Part shown: one piece after another, positions 1 to 5,565 of the stretch
Layout: every line of letters begins with the position of its first letter
Position numbering within the stretch: the stretch's first letter is position 1
Notes under the pieces: model-generated
Databases searched by the model: none
What the model saw: only the letters and a program-made list of their open reading frames with translations
Told to the model about the DNA's origin: nothing
Program-made: the position numbers and the translations under genes
Assembly (NCBI GenBank): GCA_003501485.1
Contig: DNPJ01000018.1
Coordinates: 1-8,143 of the forward strand
Direction: 5' to 3'
From: Bacillota bacterium
Lineage (GTDB): Bacteria; Bacillota_I; Bacilli_A; RFN20; CAG-826
Length of the DNA stretch: 8,143 bases

Positions 1-32
1 AATAAAAAAGGGAACATGAATTCCCTGTTTTT
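1..32 (-). terminator. Rho-independent terminator of the DUF2188-like gene
   Basis: A 6-bp stem (AGGGAA at 9-14 with TTCCCT at 21-26, 6-nt loop) lies just past the stop of the minus-strand gene. Read on the minus strand it is followed by TTTTTTATT. On the plus strand a T-run (28-32) also follows, so it may act in both directions. The stem is short. Confidence 0.7.
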
Positions 33-43
33 GTATATGATTA

Positions 44-334
44 TTACTTTTTAGCAACCTTTGTTGCGCGTCCTTTATTAGCGCCTTTTGAGTTATGTAT
101 TACTGCAGAACGACCATTTTTATCAGTTAGCGAGTTTACATACGCTTCTGCTTCTGGTTTTGTTTTTAATGTTTTGATAATTTTACCAGCTGCACCTTTG
201 GTTTGAGCTAATTTAACTTCCCAACCTTTATCGCTTTTAGAAATAACATAATATTTGCCATCACTTTTTGGTTGTTTTTTTGTTTCAACACTTTCAACAA
301 CTTTTTCTTTTTGTTCTTTTATTACCTTTGCCAT
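44..334 (-). CDS. Small DUF2188-like protein
   Basis: This 96-residue protein resembles the DUF2188 family. The core (about residues 25-80) has the family's pattern: GKYYVISKSDKGWEVK, a Lys-rich turn, then TKPEAEAYVNSL, an Asn/Gly-rich turn and SAVIHNSKG. The family has no agreed function. Here the core is flanked by a Lys/Glu/Gln-rich N-terminal tail (1-24) and a basic C-terminal tail (GRATKVAKK), so the protein is strongly basic and may bind nucleic acid; that is inference. There is no signal peptide or membrane segment, so it is probably cytoplasmic. The ATG at 334-332 is preceded by AGAGGT at good spacing, which supports the start. The gene is transcribed away from rplM, with about 190 bp between the two starts, and has its own terminator. 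I could not settle on a minus-strand promoter in the A/T-run sequence at 335-431. Confidence 0.8.
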   Translation of the reverse strand: MAKVIKEQKEKVVESVETKKQPKSDGKYYVISKSDKGWEVKLAQTKGAAGKIIKTLKTKPEAEAYVNSLTDKNGRSAVIHNSKGANKGRATKVAKK

Positions 335-431
335 AAAAATACCTCTATTAAAATATAAAACTATTTTGAATAAAAAAATATGGTTTTTTCAAAAAAAAGA
401 TGAGTTTAATAGCCAAGTAGTTAAAAAGTGT

Positions 432-461
432 TTGACTAACGTATATATAAAAATATATAAT
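432..461 (+). promoter_or_regulatory. Sigma-A-type promoter of rplM-rpsI
   Basis: TTGACT (432-437), an 18-bp spacer and a perfect TATAAT (456-461) precede rplM. Transcription would start near 468, giving a leader of about 60 nt. Confidence 0.85.
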
Positions 462-467
462 TGCTTT

Positions 468-527
468 CGGCACAATGAAAAATCAATAGTCCCGGTAAGA
501 TTATTGCTTGAGTAAGGAGGAAACAAC
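468..527 (+). promoter_or_regulatory. rplM leader, candidate L13 autoregulatory RNA
   Basis: Firmicutes often carry a short structured leader (L13 leader, Rfam) before rplM, thought to let L13 repress its own operon. The roughly 60-nt transcript leader here can form a stem CAATA (484-488) with TATTG (502-506) enclosing a CCCGGTAAG segment, followed by TTGAG and the AAGGAGG ribosome binding site (514-520). Position, size and the hairpin just before the binding site fit, but I recognise this only by general resemblance and could not run a covariance model. Confidence 0.45.
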
Positions 528-971
528 ATGCAACGTCAAACAACGATCGCAAAGTCAGAGAACGTTTCTCGCAAATGGTATGTCATTGATGCAACCGACA
601 TTCCATACGGAAGATTAGCTTCCTTTGTCGCCGTTAAGCTTATGGGTAAGGATAAACCTACTTATACACCTAATGTCGACTGTGGTGATTACATCATCAT
701 CATTAATGCAGATAAAGTCGCTCTTTCTGGCGCAAATAAAAAGACAAACAAAAAATACTACAACGTTTCCGGATATAACGGTGGTCTTCGCACAAGAACA
801 GCAGGCGAAATGATCGAAAAATATCCAGAAGAAATGGTCGAAAGATCAGTCTGGGGTATGTTACCAAAAGGCCGTTTAGGTCGTCAGATTGCTAAAAAAC
901 TCTTCGTCTATCGTGGAGCCGACCACAAGCACGAAGCTCAAAAGCCTGAAGTGCTTGAATGGAAAAGATAG
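528..971 (+). CDS. rplM: 50S ribosomal protein L13
   Basis: This 147-residue protein is L13 (uL13), a large-subunit protein that binds 23S rRNA early in 50S assembly. It is full length for bacteria. Family hallmarks are visible in order: KWYVIDATDIPYGRLAS near the N-terminus (about residues 16-32), LMGKDKPTYTPNVDCGDYI (about 38-56), INADKVALSG, the KKYYNVSGYNGGLR loop, the MLPKGRLGRQ segment, and the C-terminal LFVYRGADHKHEAQKP. The ATG at 528 follows AAGGAGG with 7 nt spacing. It is the first gene of a two-gene operon with rpsI; its TAG stop (969-971) is embedded in the rpsI ribosome binding site, so the two are translationally close. Expression is probably controlled by the promoter at 432-461 and perhaps by the structured leader. 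GC content looks higher than in the accessory genes nearby, as expected for a highly expressed gene. Confidence 0.99.
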   Translation: MQRQTTIAKSENVSRKWYVIDATDIPYGRLASFVAVKLMGKDKPTYTPNVDCGDYIIIINADKVALSGANKKTNKKYYNVSGYNGGLRTRTAGEMIEKYPEEMVERSVWGMLPKGRLGRQIAKKLFVYRGADHKHEAQKPEVLEWKR

Positions 972-982
972 GAGAAATAACT

Positions 983-1381
983 ATGGCAAAGAAAGAAACT
1001 GTTAAATATTACGGCACTGGTCGTAGAAAATCTTCTATCGCACGTGTTTACGTAACAGAAGGTAAAGGCAAAATTATTGTTAATGGACAAGATGTTAACA
1101 AATATATGCCTTATGCAACACTTGTTATGGATCTTAGCCAACCTCTTGAAATCAGTGGAAACATGGATAAATTCGATGTTGAAGCATTTGTCAAAGGTGG
1201 TGGATTCACTGGCCAAGCAGGCGCAATCCGTTTAGGTATTGCACGCGCTTTACTTGAAGCTGGTGTTGATCGTAAAACACTTAAAGCTGCTGGACTTCTC
1301 AGCCGTGATAGCAGAGCTAAAGAACGTAAGAAATATGGTCTTAAAGCTGCTAGACGTGCTCCACAATTCTCAAAACGTTAA
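983..1381 (+). CDS. rpsI: 30S ribosomal protein S9
   Basis: This 132-residue protein is S9 (uS9), a small-subunit head protein whose C-terminal tail reaches the P-site tRNA. Hallmarks: YYGTGRRKSSIARVY near the N-terminus (about residues 9-23), GKIIVNG, the GGGFTGQAGAIRLGIARAL block in the middle, GLLSRDSRAKERKKYG, and the invariant basic tail ending QFSKR. I chose the ATG at 983 because it has AGGAG at 970-974 with 8-nt spacing and gives the expected MAKK start; an in-frame ATG at 959 lies inside rplM and would add eight unlikely residues. It is the second and last gene of the rplM-rpsI operon, 11 nt after the rplM stop, and is closed by the strong terminator at 1400-1429. Confidence 0.99.
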   Translation: MAKKETVKYYGTGRRKSSIARVYVTEGKGKIIVNGQDVNKYMPYATLVMDLSQPLEISGNMDKFDVEAFVKGGGFTGQAGAIRLGIARALLEAGVDRKTLKAAGLLSRDSRAKERKKYGLKAARRAPQFSKR

Positions 1382-1399
1382 TTTGTTGTTATCTAAACC

Positions 1400-1429
1400 A
1401 AAGATTCCGGTCGACCGGAATCTTTTTTT
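1400..1429 (+). terminator. Rho-independent terminator of rplM-rpsI
   Basis: Positions 1400-1425 are a perfect palindrome, AAAGATTCCGGTC followed by its reverse complement. It gives an 11-bp stem with a TCGA tetraloop and a T-run through 1429. This is one of the strongest terminators in the window. Confidence 0.95.
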
Positions 1430-1433
1430 ATGA

Positions 1434-1696
1434 GTTGCAAACGATAAGATAAACTATAAAATGATAAGATAAATGATAAGATAAATGATAAGATAAATGA
1501 TAAGATAAATCCTCTTGATAGAGAAATAATTAGTTGCATTAAATTGAATAAATATATAACTGTCGATGAACTAGCACAAAAATTAAATAAAACATCGATA
1601 ACAGTTTATAGACATATTAATGTTTTAGTTAAAAATAATGTTATTAAAAGAGTAGGTTCAAGGAAAGCTGGCTATTGGCAAATAAACATTCATTGA
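1434..1696 (+). pseudogene. 3' remnant of a winged-helix (AlbA_2-type regulator-like) gene
   Basis: In one frame, 1460-1696 encodes four DKIN units, then PLDREIISCIKLNKYITV, DELAQKLNKTSITVYRHINV, LVKNNVIKRVGSRKAGYW and QINIH before a TGA stop. This is a complete winged helix-turn-helix: helices in the DELAQKLN and TSITVYRHINVL segments, and a wing ending RVGSRKAGYW. That ending, with an INDK-type repeat before it, is typical of the C-terminus of AlbA_2-domain ATP-binding/regulator proteins, which I recall having a low-complexity linker here. The body of such a protein is absent. An earlier degenerate repeat (NDKIN at 1440-1454) is in a different frame and hits TAA, so a frameshift lies at about 1455-1460. 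A TGA at 1431-1433, just past the rpsI terminator, closes the frame on the left. No start codon with a ribosome binding site is visible, so I call it a truncated remnant. The AlbA_2 assignment is by resemblance only. Confidence 0.7.
1461..1508 (+). repeat. Tandem 12-bp repeat, four perfect copies
   Basis: ATGATAAGATAA occurs four times head to tail with no mismatch (1461, 1473, 1485, 1497). A related GATAAGATAAAC lies at 1443-1454. The unit is a multiple of three, so copy-number change would keep the DKIN reading frame. The repeat lies in the linker part of the winged-helix remnant. Confidence 0.95.
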
Positions 1697-1704
1697 TTTA
1701 AATA

Positions 1705-1733
1705 TGCTATTTAACTGATTTTTTTGATATACT
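1705..1733 (+). promoter_or_regulatory. Extended -10 promoter of the lipoprotein pair
   Basis: TGATATACT (1725-1733) is an extended -10 (TGN plus TATACT). At 17-bp spacing the -35 position holds only TGCTAT (1705-1710), which is weak; the TGN motif may compensate. The predicted start is near 1740, leaving a very short leader before the ribosome binding site TTGGAGG at 1742-1748. Confidence 0.55.
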
Positions 1734-1754
1734 AATATTAATTGGAGGTTTCAT

Positions 1755-2669
1755 ATGAAAAAGAGATTAATAACTTTTATAGTGCCAATGATGCTTTTGT
1801 GCTCGTGTGGAGACAATGGCATTCCATTTAATGGCGTAACAACAAAACAATATGAAAAAGAAGTAACTGCTGAGGAGTTTTCTACAGCACAAGACAAAAC
1901 TATGTCTGACAATATTTTTTATAACGGCGAAAAGGAATTTAGTTTCAAATACTCTCTAGAAGGTGGTGTAAAAGAAACTTATATTTGGAATGAAAACGGA
2001 AAGCAAACAGACGAACAAATATCTCAACAATTTTACAAAGAGTCTTTTGTATTTGATATTGAAAACAAAACCGCAAACAAAGAAATAACATTAAAACGAA
2101 AAGCGACAAGCAGTGGAGTTCGAAATTCTGGCAATAATTTGGTTGATATGAATTATAATGTTGATTATCAAATGGGTACTTTCCCAGGTGAAACAAATGA
2201 AGTTTTATTAGAAATTTACCCTAAAGAAAAAATTGCTGGCGAAACATCGTATGATAAAGATGAAATGTCTTTATATAGTTTTTTCCTTAGTGCCGCTTCT
2301 AAAATGTGTGGTGAATTATCTGACACATTAGGTGTTGATTTACCTATGAGTAGTAAAAGTGCTAAATACTATGTTGATGGCAATGTTTTTACTTTATATT
2401 CGTATGCTGAAAATGAAGAAAGCTCACCTTCAAGTTACTCAAAATTAAATAAATCGTATAACTTTATTATGCAGAGTGAATTCCTTGATAATGGTTTTAA
2501 TATTGTTGCATCCTTGGAACAAGAAACAAAAAAGACTTATTTAGATGACCATTACAAAGAGGAACGAAATACTGTTACAAAAGAGACTTTTTATGAAAAA
2601 TTTGAAGTATCTACTGCTTCTTCAAATATTAATCCAGTAGATTTATCTAATTATAGATTTGACAAATAA
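1755..2669 (+). CDS. Lipoprotein of unknown function (first of a tandem pair)
   Basis: This is a 304-residue predicted lipoprotein. The N-terminus has MKKR, a hydrophobic stretch (ITFIVPMMLL) and a lipobox-like LCSC, so lipidation and cleavage at Cys18 are likely and the rest would sit on the outer face of the membrane. The mature part is hydrophilic, rich in Glu, Lys, Ser, Asn and Tyr, with no enzyme motif I recognise. Alternating Tyr/Phe-containing segments such as EFSFKYSLEGG and MNYNVDYQMGTF suggest a beta-rich fold. The ATG at 1755 follows TTGGAGG with good spacing. The next gene starts 11 nt after the stop and encodes a protein of similar size and layout; shared landmarks include PFN or SFN soon after the lipid Cys, YNVDYQMG/YDITYYFQ followed by an (I/F)YP motif, and a Lys/Glu/Thr-rich region before the C-terminus. 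I infer a duplicated pair in one operon. Function unknown. Confidence 0.88.
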   Translation: MKKRLITFIVPMMLLCSCGDNGIPFNGVTTKQYEKEVTAEEFSTAQDKTMSDNIFYNGEKEFSFKYSLEGGVKETYIWNENGKQTDEQISQQFYKESFVFDIENKTANKEITLKRKATSSGVRNSGNNLVDMNYNVDYQMGTFPGETNEVLLEIYPKEKIAGETSYDKDEMSLYSFFLSAASKMCGELSDTLGVDLPMSSKSAKYYVDGNVFTLYSYAENEESSPSSYSKLNKSYNFIMQSEFLDNGFNIVASLEQETKKTYLDDHYKEERNTVTKETFYEKFEVSTASSNINPVDLSNYRFDK

Positions 2670-2680
2670 GGAGAAAGCAA

Positions 2681-3613
2681 ATGAAAAAATATAATTTTGT
2701 TTTATTAGCAATGCCGTTTATTTTAGCATCTTGTTCAAATGATCTATCTTTCAATAAGATTTCAGAAAGTAAATATTCTAACGAATCAAGTTATAATGAA
2801 TTCCTTGAAGCGTATAATAAAACAGATGATTTTGCAACTGACGTTGTTAGAAATAGAAATTTTTATACATTAAAATATGTAAGCAACGGTAGTTCAGTAA
2901 TTAATTTTAAAAGTGGAAATAAATCCTTAGCTTCACAATCAGAAGTAAGCAATTTTGAAATAAATTCTGAAGTAGACGCAAATAATAGAAACTTAAAAAT
3001 ATCAAAAAAACGACTCAAAGAAGAAAAAATTTCTACTGCTAAATATCAAGGAGTAGAAAACAGTATTTATGATATTACTTATTATTTCCAATATATTGAG
3101 CCAGCAACAATAGGAACTTTATTTTACAATTTTTATCCTGACACAAATTGTTATAGCGAATCAACATATGCCGCGAGTGATCCATATGATGCATTATTAA
3201 TAAAAGCTTCAGATTCAAACACAATTTCAAATTATTTCAAATCTTATAGCGATGCTACTGATAAAGAAAATTATTCCTTCTATATGGATGATGTTATAGC
3301 AACTGCAAAATATGCATATACAAAAACTGAAGAGCAAAAAAAATCTGATGAAGTATATGCAAATCAAGTTAAAGAAATAGTGAATATACAGCAAATCAAT
3401 ATTACAAAAGATAAAATGTCTATTCTGCATAATACTTATTCAAAAACAACAAGAACTTATACAAAAGATTATGTCGATAGCGGAATATTTGTATCAGCTG
3501 GTGATGTATGTGAAACAGTGAACGAAACATCTAAATACTACGAAATTTCTTTAAAAGACAGTCTTAATGTTGAAAAATTTGCTGCTGCGGATTTTACATT
3601 AATTACTGAATAA
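2681..3613 (+). CDS. Lipoprotein of unknown function (second of a tandem pair)
   Basis: This 310-residue predicted lipoprotein has a textbook signal: MKKYNFVLLAMPFI followed by the lipobox LASC, so Cys18 would be lipidated after cleavage by signal peptidase II. The mature chain is hydrophilic, rich in Asn, Ser, Lys and Tyr, with no catalytic motif, no further membrane segment and no domain I can name. It resembles the upstream lipoprotein in length, in SFNKIS after the lipid Cys (compare PFNGVT), in the YYFQYI...NFYP stretch near residues 130-150, and in a Thr/Tyr/Lys-rich region near residue 250. Overall identity is low, so the duplication would be old or fast-diverging. Its ribosome binding site AAGGAGA (2668-2674) overlaps the upstream TAA, and no promoter or terminator separates them, so the two are almost certainly co-transcribed. 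The operon ends at the terminator at 3628-3654. Confidence 0.88.
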   Translation: MKKYNFVLLAMPFILASCSNDLSFNKISESKYSNESSYNEFLEAYNKTDDFATDVVRNRNFYTLKYVSNGSSVINFKSGNKSLASQSEVSNFEINSEVDANNRNLKISKKRLKEEKISTAKYQGVENSIYDITYYFQYIEPATIGTLFYNFYPDTNCYSESTYAASDPYDALLIKASDSNTISNYFKSYSDATDKENYSFYMDDVIATAKYAYTKTEEQKKSDEVYANQVKEIVNIQQINITKDKMSILHNTYSKTTRTYTKDYVDSGIFVSAGDVCETVNETSKYYEISLKDSLNVEKFAAADFTLITE

Positions 3614-3627
3614 AAGTTATCAATCAT

Positions 3628-3654
3628 GGCGTTATCTAAGATAACGCCTTTTTT
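3628..3654 (+). terminator. Rho-independent terminator of the lipoprotein operon
   Basis: GGCGTTATC (3628-3636) pairs perfectly with GATAACGCC (3640-3648) across a TAA loop and is followed by six T (3649-3654). It lies 14 nt after the stop of the second lipoprotein gene. Confidence 0.95.
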
Positions 3655-3688
3655 CATGGTTTTACGAGAAAAAAAATATAAATCTATC

Positions 3689-3717
3689 TTGCAAAACATT
3701 TCTACATATTATATATT
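3689..3717 (+). promoter_or_regulatory. Promoter of the tRNA operon
   Basis: TTGCAA (3689-3694), a 17-bp spacer and TATATT (3712-3717) precede the first tRNA by about 20 nt. The predicted start near 3724 is followed by a GC-rich patch (GCGCG at 3724-3728), which stands out in this AT-rich DNA. A GC-rich discriminator is a known feature of stringently controlled stable-RNA promoters. Confidence 0.7.
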
Positions 3718-3738
3718 ATTAAAGCGCGAATGCGTGAT

Positions 3739-3815
<77 letters not shown>

Positions 3816-3887
3816 TTTGAATTGAATTGGCCTATGGCCTTTTTAATAGGAGTGAAGGCGAGTGGTTATTCGTACGTCTCTCCAAAA

Positions 3888-3963
3888 GGGCACTTAGCTC
3901 AGTTGGGAGAGCGTTTCCTTCACACGGAAGAGGTCACAGGTTCGATCCCTGTAGCGCCCACCA
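3888..3963 (+). tRNA. tRNA-Val(CAC)
   Basis: This is a 76-nt tRNA with encoded CCA (3961-3963). The anticodon stem TTTCC/GGAAG encloses loop TTCACAC, giving anticodon CAC at 3921-3923, which reads GTG. The T-arm ACAGG-TTCGATC-CCTGT is perfect. The acceptor GGGCACT (3888-3894) pairs with AGCGCCC (3953-3959) except for one A-C mismatch at the fifth pair (3892 against 3955). A 72-nt spacer separates it from tRNA-Ile, and 8 nt separate it from tRNA-Thr. Confidence 0.95.
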
Positions 3964-3971
3964 TAATATGT

Positions 3972-4047
3972 GCCTTCTTAGCTCAACTGGTAGAGCAACC
4001 GCCTTGTAAGCGGTAGGTTATTGGTTCAAGTCCGATAGAAGGCACCA
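3972..4047 (+). tRNA. tRNA-Thr(TGT)
   Basis: This is a 76-nt tRNA with encoded CCA (4045-4047). The acceptor GCCTTCT (3972-3978) pairs perfectly with AGAAGGC (4037-4043). Anticodon stem ACCGC/GCGGT encloses loop CTTGTAA, with anticodon TGT at 4005-4007, reading ACA and related Thr codons. The T-arm ATTGG-TTCAAGT-CCGAT has one T-G wobble pair. Confidence 0.97.
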
Positions 4048-4060
4048 TTTTTATTATCAA

Positions 4061-4145
4061 GGAGATATGGCGAAATTGGCAGACGCGCTAGACTTAGGAT
4101 CTAGTGGGGCGACCCGTGCAAGTTCAAGTCTTGTTATCTCCACCA
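4061..4145 (+). tRNA. tRNA-Leu(TAG)
   Basis: This is an 85-nt class II tRNA with encoded CCA (4143-4145). The acceptor GGAGATA (4061-4067) pairs with TATCTCC (4135-4141). The anticodon arm CTAGA-CTTAGGA-TCTAG has anticodon TAG at 4095-4097, reading CTA and related Leu codons. A long variable arm (GGG-CGA-CCC core, about 4106-4115) is as expected for Leu. It is the last tRNA before the operon terminator. Confidence 0.97.
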
Positions 4146-4157
4146 AATAAGTATAGT

Positions 4158-4187
4158 AATCATCCTTGGTTGGATGATTTTTATTTG
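4158..4187 (+). terminator. Rho-independent terminator of the tRNA operon
   Basis: AATCATCC (4158-4165) pairs with GGATGATT (4172-4179) across a TTGGTT loop and is followed by a T-rich tail (TTTATTT). It starts 13 nt after the CCA of tRNA-Leu. Confidence 0.92.
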
Positions 4188-4202
4188 CTCACCTTTACTA
4201 AG

Positions 4203-4242
4203 TAATAAAAATGCAAGAACTTGCAAAAATTTTAGTTAAAGG
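4203..4242 (+). repeat. Direct repeat copy 1: duplicated leader of the ATPase gene
   Basis: These 40 bases match 4268-4307 at an offset of 65 bp with one difference (A at 4238, G at 4303). The copy holds the palindrome TGCAAGAACTTGCA and a weakened AAAGG in place of the ribosome binding site AAGGAG. An ATG at 4211 opens a dead-end frame, MQELAKILVKG then TGA (4211-4246). Confidence 0.93.
4212..4225. promoter_or_regulatory. Upstream operator-like palindrome
   Basis: TGCAAG and CTTGCA form a perfect 6-bp inverted repeat around a central AA. It is identical to the palindrome at 4277-4290 and lies exactly 65 bp upstream. It could be a second binding site for the same regulator. Confidence 0.45.
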
Positions 4243-4271
4243 TTGATAGAATTTTATTTTAGGCGCATAAT
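4243..4271 (+). promoter_or_regulatory. Promoter of the AAA ATPase gene
   Basis: TTGATA (4243-4248), a 17-bp spacer and CATAAT (4266-4271) form a good sigma-A-type promoter. The predicted start is at about 4278, the edge of the palindrome, giving a leader of about 37 nt. A start there also argues that the in-frame ATG at 4276 is not used for translation. Confidence 0.7.
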
Positions 4272-4307
4272 AAAAATGCAAGAACTTGCAAAAATTTTAG
4301 TTGAAGG
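4268..4307 (+). repeat. Direct repeat copy 2: native leader of the ATPase gene
   Basis: This is the second copy of the 40-bp repeat. It runs from inside the -10 element (4268-4271) through the palindrome into the ribosome binding site AAGGAGA (4304-4310) that serves the ATG at 4315. The upstream copy looks like a local duplication of this working leader. Confidence 0.93.
4277..4290. promoter_or_regulatory. Operator-like palindrome at the transcription start
   Basis: TGCAAG and CTTGCA, spaced by AA, lie on the predicted start site of the ATPase promoter, a usual position for a repressor operator. As RNA it could instead form a small 5' hairpin, though a 2-nt loop would force the inner pair open. 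Confidence 0.5.
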
Positions 4308-4314
4308 AGAACCT

Positions 4315-5565
4315 ATGATTAAAAGAGATATTTATCTAAATAGACTATTAGTTAGAATGAACAATGGGATGATTAAGGTCATTACAGGGATTAGAAGATG
4401 TGGCAAATCTTATTTGTTGTTTGAGATATTTTATAATTATCTTTTAGAGCATGGTGTTGATAAATCTCATATAATTACTATTCAATTGGACGATATAAAA
4501 AATAAAAAATATCGTGATCCAGATGCATTATTTAAGTTTGTTAGGGAAAAAATAATTGATGATAAAAACTTTTATATTTTATTAGACGAAATTCAATTGG
4601 TTCCTCTTTTTGAAGAAGTTTTAAATTCATTTCTTCATATCAAAAACGTGGATGTTTATGTTACTGGTAGTAATGCAAAATTTTTATCTTCCGATATAAT
4701 CACAGAATTTAGAGGAAGAGGTGATCAAGTTCATATTATGCCTTTATCGTTTAATGAATTTTATTCATATACAAACATGGATTTCAATGATGCAATTAAT
4801 GAATATATGATGTATGGTGGTATGCCGTATTTATTAATGTGTAAAACGGATGAGCAAAAGATTTTATATTTGAATAATTTGTTTGAAGAAACATATATAA
4901 AAGACATTGTTAATAGAAATAATTTAAAGAATATTGATGTGTTAGAAGATATACTTAATATCATTTCTTCAAATGTTGGTTCATTAACTAATCCTAATAA
5001 ATTAGCAAATTCTTTTAAGACTATTAAAAAGCAAGTTGTAGCTCCTAACACGATTAAACAATATTTAGATTATTGTATCGATTCTTTTTTAATAGAAAAA
5101 GCTTACAGATATGATGTTAAAGGAAATAATTATATAGACACTCCATTAAAATATTATTTCACTGATATCGGACTCAGAAATGCCAGACTTGGTTTTAGGC
5201 AGTTTGATGATGGACATATTATAGAGAACATCGTTTATAACGAATTAATAATGCGTGGTTTTAATGTTGATGTCGGAATGGTGAAAGTATTTCAAAAAAA
5301 TGAAAACAATAATTATGTGCAAAAATTTTTAGAAGTAGATTTTGTTTGTAATTTTGGATTTAATCGATATTATATTCAGGTCGCATCATCAATTGATAAT
5401 TATGAAAAAAGACAACAAGAAGAAAACTCATTACTTAAAATCAAAGATAATTTCAAAAAGATAATAATTGTAAAAGATAATATCAAAAAGCGAAAAGATA
5501 ACGAAGGGATCTTATTACTCGGATTAAAAGAATTTCTAACTGATCCAAAAGCAATTGGAGATTGA
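4315..5565 (+). CDS. ATP-binding protein, AAA_14/DUF4143 family
   Basis: This 416-residue protein belongs to the AAA_14-DUF4143 ATPases, widespread accessory proteins of unsettled role. The N-terminal AAA domain has Walker A GIRRCGKS (25-32), Walker B FYILLDE (86-92), a sensor-like VYVTGSN (113-119), and the EFRGRGDQVHIMPLSFNEF segment the family places after it. The central YMMYGGMPYLL and helical region lead to the C-terminal DUF4143 part. There, FLEVDFVCNFG followed by YYIQVASSI matches a PD-(D/E)XK-like nuclease core, with Q where nucleases often have the catalytic Glu/Lys, so cleavage is uncertain. I start at ATG 4315: it has AAGGAGA (4304-4310), gives the family-typical MIKRDIYLNRLL, and lies about 37 nt after the predicted transcription start. 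In-frame starts at 4243 (TTG) and 4276 (ATG) are less likely. The gene stands alone after the tRNA array, behind a promoter with a duplicated palindrome. It ends with TGA and no clear terminator follows. Confidence 0.93.
   Translation: MIKRDIYLNRLLVRMNNGMIKVITGIRRCGKSYLLFEIFYNYLLEHGVDKSHIITIQLDDIKNKKYRDPDALFKFVREKIIDDKNFYILLDEIQLVPLFEEVLNSFLHIKNVDVYVTGSNAKFLSSDIITEFRGRGDQVHIMPLSFNEFYSYTNMDFNDAINEYMMYGGMPYLLMCKTDEQKILYLNNLFEETYIKDIVNRNNLKNIDVLEDILNIISSNVGSLTNPNKLANSFKTIKKQVVAPNTIKQYLDYCIDSFLIEKAYRYDVKGNNYIDTPLKYYFTDIGLRNARLGFRQFDDGHIIENIVYNELIMRGFNVDVGMVKVFQKNENNNYVQKFLEVDFVCNFGFNRYYIQVASSIDNYEKRQQEENSLLKIKDNFKKIIIVKDNIKKRKDNEGILLLGLKEFLTDPKAIGD

Noticed and set aside
959..982. An upstream in-frame ATG for rpsI at 959
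   Set aside because: It lies inside rplM without a ribosome binding site; the ATG at 983 gives the conserved MAKK start.
1461..1508. The 12-bp repeats considered as a CRISPR array or replication iterons
   Set aside because: The units are contiguous without spacers, the region encodes an in-frame DKIN linker, and no replication or Cas gene is nearby.
3829..3844. A small hairpin GGCC-TAT-GGCC followed by five T between tRNA-Ile and tRNA-Val
   Set aside because: Four base pairs is too weak for a confident terminator, and I see no strong promoter before tRNA-Val. It could be a processing or attenuation hairpin.
3822..4016. Overlapping ORFs of about 60 codons on the plus strand (3822-4016 and 3827-4009)
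   Set aside because: They run through the tRNA-Val and tRNA-Thr genes and have no protein-like character; the tRNAs explain the sequence.
4243..4314. Longer versions of the ATPase starting at TTG 4243 or ATG 4276
   Set aside because: Neither has a ribosome binding site, both overlap or precede the predicted transcription start, and the family normally begins at the equivalent of MIKRD at 4315.
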